In this document: in pieces, positions 34,328 to 37,155 of the stretch
How the letters are laid out: every line of letters begins with the position of its first letter
How positions within the stretch are numbered: position 1 is the stretch's first letter
Source: Thermodesulfobacteriota bacterium
GTDB taxonomy: Bacteria; Desulfobacterota; Thermodesulfobacteria; Thermodesulfobacteriales; Thermodesulfobacteriaceae
DNA: 37,155 nucleotides
NCBI GenBank assembly: GCA_030578315.1
Contig: JAUQQL010000015.1
Span: 1 to 37,155 of the forward strand
Reading direction: 5' to 3'
Made by a program: the position numbers and the translations under genes
Notes under the pieces: generated by a model
What the model saw: the letters and a program-made list of their open reading frames with translations, nothing else
What the model was told of the DNA's origin: nothing
Databases searched by the model: none

Positions 34328-34355
34328 TTGTAAAACAATAAAAAAAAATTATAAT
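34328..34355 (+). promoter_or_regulatory. promoter of tRNA-Pro
   Basis: TTGTAA (34328-34333), 16-bp spacer, perfect TATAAT (34350-34355). A start near 34362 leaves about 14 nt before the mature tRNA 5' end. Confidence 0.6.
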
Positions 34356-34375
34356 TGATAAAAAAAATTAAGTTA

Positions 34376-34449
34376 CGGGGCGTAGCGCAGCCTGGAAGCG
34401 CACCTGCCTTGGGAGCAGGGGGTCGGAGGTTCAAATCCTCTCGCCCCGA
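34376..34449 (+). tRNA. tRNA-Pro (anticodon UGG)
   Basis: Complete cloverleaf. Acceptor stem CGGGGCG pairs perfectly with CGCCCCG; D stem GCGC/GCGC; anticodon stem CCTGC/GCAGG with loop CTTGGGA (anticodon TGG, followed by G37); T arm GGAGG-TTCAAAT-CCTCT; discriminator A73. C1-G72 and A73 are proline identity features. CCA is not encoded. It forms the left boundary of an integrated element. Confidence 0.97.
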
Positions 34450-34525
34450 TTGGTTTATCAGGGTTTCAGAAAATTCATTTTTTTTCAAAAATTAAAAAAT
34501 AACTCCAATTTTATACCCACAAACA

Positions 34526-35750
34526 ATGTCTCGAAAACCTCATCAAATAAGCCTTTTAAAAAGATATAGATCACTCTTTATCCTAGAGAAAACAGGAAGT
34601 TTTTAACAATTGACTGCAAGGTAAAAACAAAAAAGGGCACATTTAGAGTTCATAGAGGTATTCCTATTTCAGATAAGCAAGTTCAGAAATTTAAAGAAAA
34701 GCTAAGAGCTTTTCTTGAAAAGAATTTAAACCAAATAACTTGTGTTGAGGATTTAAAGAAGTTTGTAGCGGAATTTTATATAAAATTCACAGGAAAGAAA
34801 CTACCTGAAAGGAAGGTAAAAAAAGAGGCAAATTTGTTTAAAAGTTATAAGAAAGGAACTTTAAGATGGCTCTTAGGTCTTTACATTGAGGGGTAAAGTA
34901 TAAAGTTTCTCCTGTGACTTTGGGCGTTAACAAATGGTGTGCAAAAGGGGTCTTATCTAAACTAGGCTCTAAACTTCTTGATGAGCTTACCTATGCAGAC
35001 CTTTTAAATTATCAAGTGCAAAGAAAAGAGGAAGGGGTAAGTAATCGAACGGTTAACATGGAGATAGGTTTCATTCGAAGGGCTTTAAACTGGGCTAAGG
35101 AGGTAGGATTGATAAGCAATTACAATATCAAAAAGTTTCCTATGCTTTCTGAAGAAAAAAGAGTTTTTTATTTCCTCACAAGAACTGAGCTTTCCTCTCT
35201 TCTACAAGTTCTTAAGCATCATCCTATTTTACAGTGCAGAGTGCTCCTTACTGTATTAACTGGACTTAGACCAAAAGAGGTTGCAAATTTAGAATGGACA
35301 GATATTGATTTTGAAAACAAGCTTCTTTTTGTAAGGAAAAAGCCTTATAGTTTTGTAAAGGATCGTGAAGAAAGAGTTATTCCACTTTGTGAGGAGGCTA
35401 TGAAAATTTTAATCGCTTTAAAAACTATAAATCCCTCTTCTCGTTTTATTTTTGGAAAAAATGGAAAACCAGTTTATGAAATCTCTCCTCAACTAAGAAG
35501 GGCAAGAAAAAAGGCAAAACTTGAAAAACCTGTATATCCTTATATGCTTAGACATACTTTTGCAGTAATAAGCTTAAGAGCAGGAGTTGATATATATGCT
35601 TTAAAGGAACTTATGGGTCATAGTTGCATAACTACAACTGAAAGATATCTTCATACTGATCCTGAACATATAAGGGTTTTTGTTGAAAGGTTGGCAAAAT
35701 TTTTAAAATTGGAAAAGGAGAAAGTTTTATGGCAAGATTTGAAAAGCTAA
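34526..35750 (+). pseudogene. tyrosine recombinase (phage-type integrase), frameshifted N-terminal part
   Basis: Three reading frames join into one integrase. ATG 34526 opens MSRKPHQISLLKRYRS; the frame then changes near 34571-34573 to ITLYPRENRKFLTIDC... (open 34570-34896, no start codon, arm/N-terminal domain). It changes again at the GGGG run at 34890-34893, from LYIEG-stop to GVKYKVSPVTLGVNKW. The last frame continues intact; from GTG 34914 it is 278 residues with core-binding domain and catalytic domain: Arg119 (TGLRPKEVANL), YMLRHTF (Arg213), GH (236) and Tyr245 (TERYLH). The usual His of HxLR is Tyr210. The catalytic part could still be made alone from GTG 34914, but without its arm-binding domain. 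The downstream ORF overlaps by 22 bp. Confidence 0.8.
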
Positions 35751-36251
35751 TTGAGGAAATGGATGCTTTAGAAAAGGAAATAATTGAAAAACTAAAAAAA
35801 GCTCCTCAGAAAAAGATTAAAAGTGTGCTTAAGATTAAGTATCCCTCTTTTAAAAATTTAATTTCAGTTCTCTCTTCAATACCTAAGCAAACTTTAAAGA
35901 AGTTAGGTTTAAAGCCTGCAAATTTGCCAAAACCAATGATAATACCTAATACTATAGAAGAGGAAACTGAAGAGACAAAGGAGTTAAGAGAACTTGAAAA
36001 AGCAATAGAAATTAAGCCCTATGCTAGATGGTTTCTTATTCCTATCAGGTTTAAATTTACTGAAGAATTAATCAGAGACCTTGCTTATAGAGAGGGAGTT
36101 ATTCCTGAAATATTTCTCTTAAAGTTGATTTTACAAGGATTTATTAGGATATATGCAAAGAAACACAGAAACTTTTTATTAAAAAACGGCTATTCCTTTG
36201 TCGTTCCAGAAATAGACAGAGACTTAAAATGGGAAGTAAAATTTTATGAAG
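35729..36251 (+). CDS. unknown protein encoded next to the integrase; 3' end uncertain
   Basis: ATG at 35729 with AAAAGGAG upstream, overlapping the integrase end, so probably translated with it. An open frame runs to the stop at 36512-36514 (261 codons), but from about residue 175 the DNA belongs to the phospholipase-like gene, first in the wrong frame and then in frame, so the tail is an artefact of gene decay. The credible part is about 170 residues: a charged, coiled-coil-prone N-terminus (MARFEKLIEEMDALEKEIIE), a Lys/Pro linker, a Glu-rich stretch (about 76-93), then a globular-looking region with KPYARWFLIPIRFKFTEELI and YREGVIPEIFLLKLILQGFI. No family recognised. The true end was probably near 36250; the end given is approximate. 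Confidence 0.5.
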
Positions 36252-37031
36252 GATTAAAAAAACATTCCAGTTCTTATCTTCTATCTAGAAGGTTTTTCCT
36301 GGTCATGCAAAACTCATATATTTATAGCACAAGAAGCAGGTATAAAAAAAATCCCGAAATTACTTGTTTCCCTGATCTAATTATGAAAGAAAATGAGAAC
36401 CTTTTAAGACCTTTCCATTGGCATAATGCTTCTCAAAATACGGTTGTAACACCGGATTATATTGATCAATATCAGATTATTGAGTGGATGTATATAAAAT
36501 TAAATTCCCCTTAATCAAGACCAATTAAAATTAAAGTTCCTGATCCTGCAGGTGTGCTATATTGGAAGATTTTAGAGCTTTATCAAAAAATACAAAAAGA
36601 AAGTGGATGGAAATATGATTACTATCTAGCCAATATAGCTCATTATATTGATGACCTCTCTCAACCCTCACATAATTTCCCTTACAAAGATCTACCTGCT
36701 AGTGATGGCAAACCTTATCCAGAGATAGGTTTTTTGGGCAGAAAAGCACCATTGAGAATTTGATACAGTTTTAGATACCTATCTACCTCTAGATAAAAAA
36801 ACAAAAAAATCTTTGAAAATATGATAACTTTAATAAAAATTCACTCTATTGAGGATCTCAGAAAAGAGATTACTAAAATAGCAAACAGTTCTATTACTTT
36901 AGCTAAAAAATGCTATTTTGAAAAAAAGAGTCATTACTAAAGAAGAAGCCTTCAAACAGATAGCTATGTCTGTATCTTTGATTAAGGCAATAATTAATCA
37001 CACAAAAAATAAAATAAGAGAAGGAGGTAAA
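36246..37031 (+). pseudogene. zinc-dependent phospholipase C / S1-P1 nuclease-like gene, multiply disrupted
   Basis: Reassembled by hand across two alternating frames. MKD, stop at 36255, then KNIPVLIFYLEG (signal-like) and FSWSCKTHIFIAQEAGIKK, with Trp at 36300 and His at 36315. The frame shifts at an A8 run (36344-36351) into PEITCFPDLIM and RPFHWHN; Asp 36374 and His 36416 are 14 residues apart. A stop at 36512 follows, then HYIDDLSQPSH (His 36641, Asp 36653, His 36671, spacing 0/+4/+10). The frame shifts at a T6 run near 36730, giving FWAEKHH, a stop at 36753 and EFDTVLDTYLPLD, and shifts again in A runs near 36796-36810 and 36921-36927 to end around HTKNKI. The spacing matches the zinc ligands of Bacillus cereus PC-PLC. 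No functional product is expected. Boundaries approximate. Confidence 0.75.
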
Positions 37032-37032
37032 A

Positions 37033-37155
37033 ATGAAGCTTTACAAAGCGAAGATGCTTTCATTAATTGTAATTCTTTATCTTTTATTTTTTCCTTTTAT
37101 AGCAATTGCTCAAGGTATAAAAACTACTGTAGGGGATATTCTTTCTGATCCAGAC
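37033..37155 (+). CDS. secreted protein, 5' end only (runs off the window)
   Basis: A perfect AAGGAGGT ribosome site 5 bp before ATG 37033 opens a frame that stays open to the window end (41 codons). It begins MKLYKAKMLSLIVILYLLFF and continues PFIAIAQGIKTTVGDILSDPD, a textbook signal peptide with predicted cleavage after AIA. It follows the phospholipase-like pseudogene immediately and may have been its operon partner. Too short to name; it may or may not be intact further on. Confidence 0.7.
   Translation, partial: MKLYKAKMLSLIVILYLLFFPFIAIAQGIKTTVGDILSDPD

Larger units (their letters stand above)
34450..37155. mobile_element. left part of a decaying integrated element at tRNA-Pro
   Basis: A tyrosine recombinase gene follows directly after tRNA-Pro, the standard layout for an island, prophage or integrative plasmid inserted at a tRNA 3' end. 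All mutated reading frames of the window are here: two shifts in the recombinase, and several shifts and stops in the phospholipase-like gene. The other 34 kb shows none. No second copy of the tRNA 3' end occurs within the window, so the right boundary lies beyond 37155. Confidence 0.65.

Noticed and set aside
34261-34488. 75-residue minus-strand ORF containing [19 protein letters not shown]
   Set aside because: It is the antisense translation of tRNA-Pro, a well-known false protein.
36918-37148. 76-residue plus-strand ORF
   Set aside because: Its first part is the end of the decayed phospholipase-like gene; the rest is out of frame with the signal-peptide gene starting at 37033, which has a perfect ribosome site.
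1-37155. CRISPR arrays, insertion sequences, rRNA
   Set aside because: I saw no regularly spaced repeats, transposase genes or rRNA segments.

Overview
The window is AT-rich (visibly about one-third G+C) and gene-dense. It reads as a chromosome segment of an anaerobic, Gram-negative, probably thermophilic bacterium. lpxK and kdsB point to a lipid A/Kdo outer membrane. A cobalt-early (cbiX/cbiL type) corrinoid operon points to anaerobic B12 synthesis. A selD with an in-frame UGA shows selenocysteine use. A deep-branching lineage such as Thermodesulfobacteriota is my best guess from gene content and protein style; no rRNA is present to test it.

Layout. 78-3572 (+): a divergent EF-G-like GTPase, a MogA/MoaB molybdopterin protein, and selD, whose true start lies upstream of an in-frame UGA (Sec17) followed by a perfect 9-bp hairpin. 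3569-6411 (-): a secreted thioredoxin-like protein, a small Lys-rich secreted protein with a strong terminator, lpxK and a flippase-like membrane protein. 6512-7006 (+): a HIT protein. 7003-10921 (-): fmdB-type zinc ribbon, hemC, a cobA-hemD fusion and tyrS, which make uroporphyrinogen III and precorrin-2. 11301-24067 (+): a 12.8-kb, almost gapless cobalamin operon: cobT, cobS, cbiP, cbiB, cobD, cbiA, cbiX-cbiC fusion, cobF, cbiE-cbiT fusion, cbiL, cbiF, cbiG-cbiH fusion. 24062-30812 (-): the classic infB, DUF503, rbfA, nrnA, truB translation cluster, followed by a second flippase-like gene and marC. 31177-34160 (+): kdsB, a MEMO-family gene and gltX. 34376-34449: tRNA-Pro(UGG). 34450-37155: the left part of a decaying integrated element with a broken tyrosine recombinase, an unknown gene, a heavily mutated zinc phospholipase C/P1-nuclease-like gene, and the 5' end of a secreted-protein gene that runs off the window.

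How the genes fit together. hemC and cobA-hemD feed precorrin-2 to the Cbi operon just across a 379-bp divergent intergenic region. There the CbiX half inserts cobalt, and CbiL, CbiH, CbiF, CbiG, CobF, CbiE/T and CbiC build the corrin ring. CbiA and CbiP amidate it; CobD, CbiB, CobS and CobT attach the aminopropanol arm and the lower ligand. CbiD and CbiJ are not in the window. In CbiD's functional place sits a clear CobF (precorrin-6A synthase), an enzyme of the oxygen-dependent route. This hybrid, the selenoprotein SelD, and the decaying tRNA-linked island are the three observations I rate highest.
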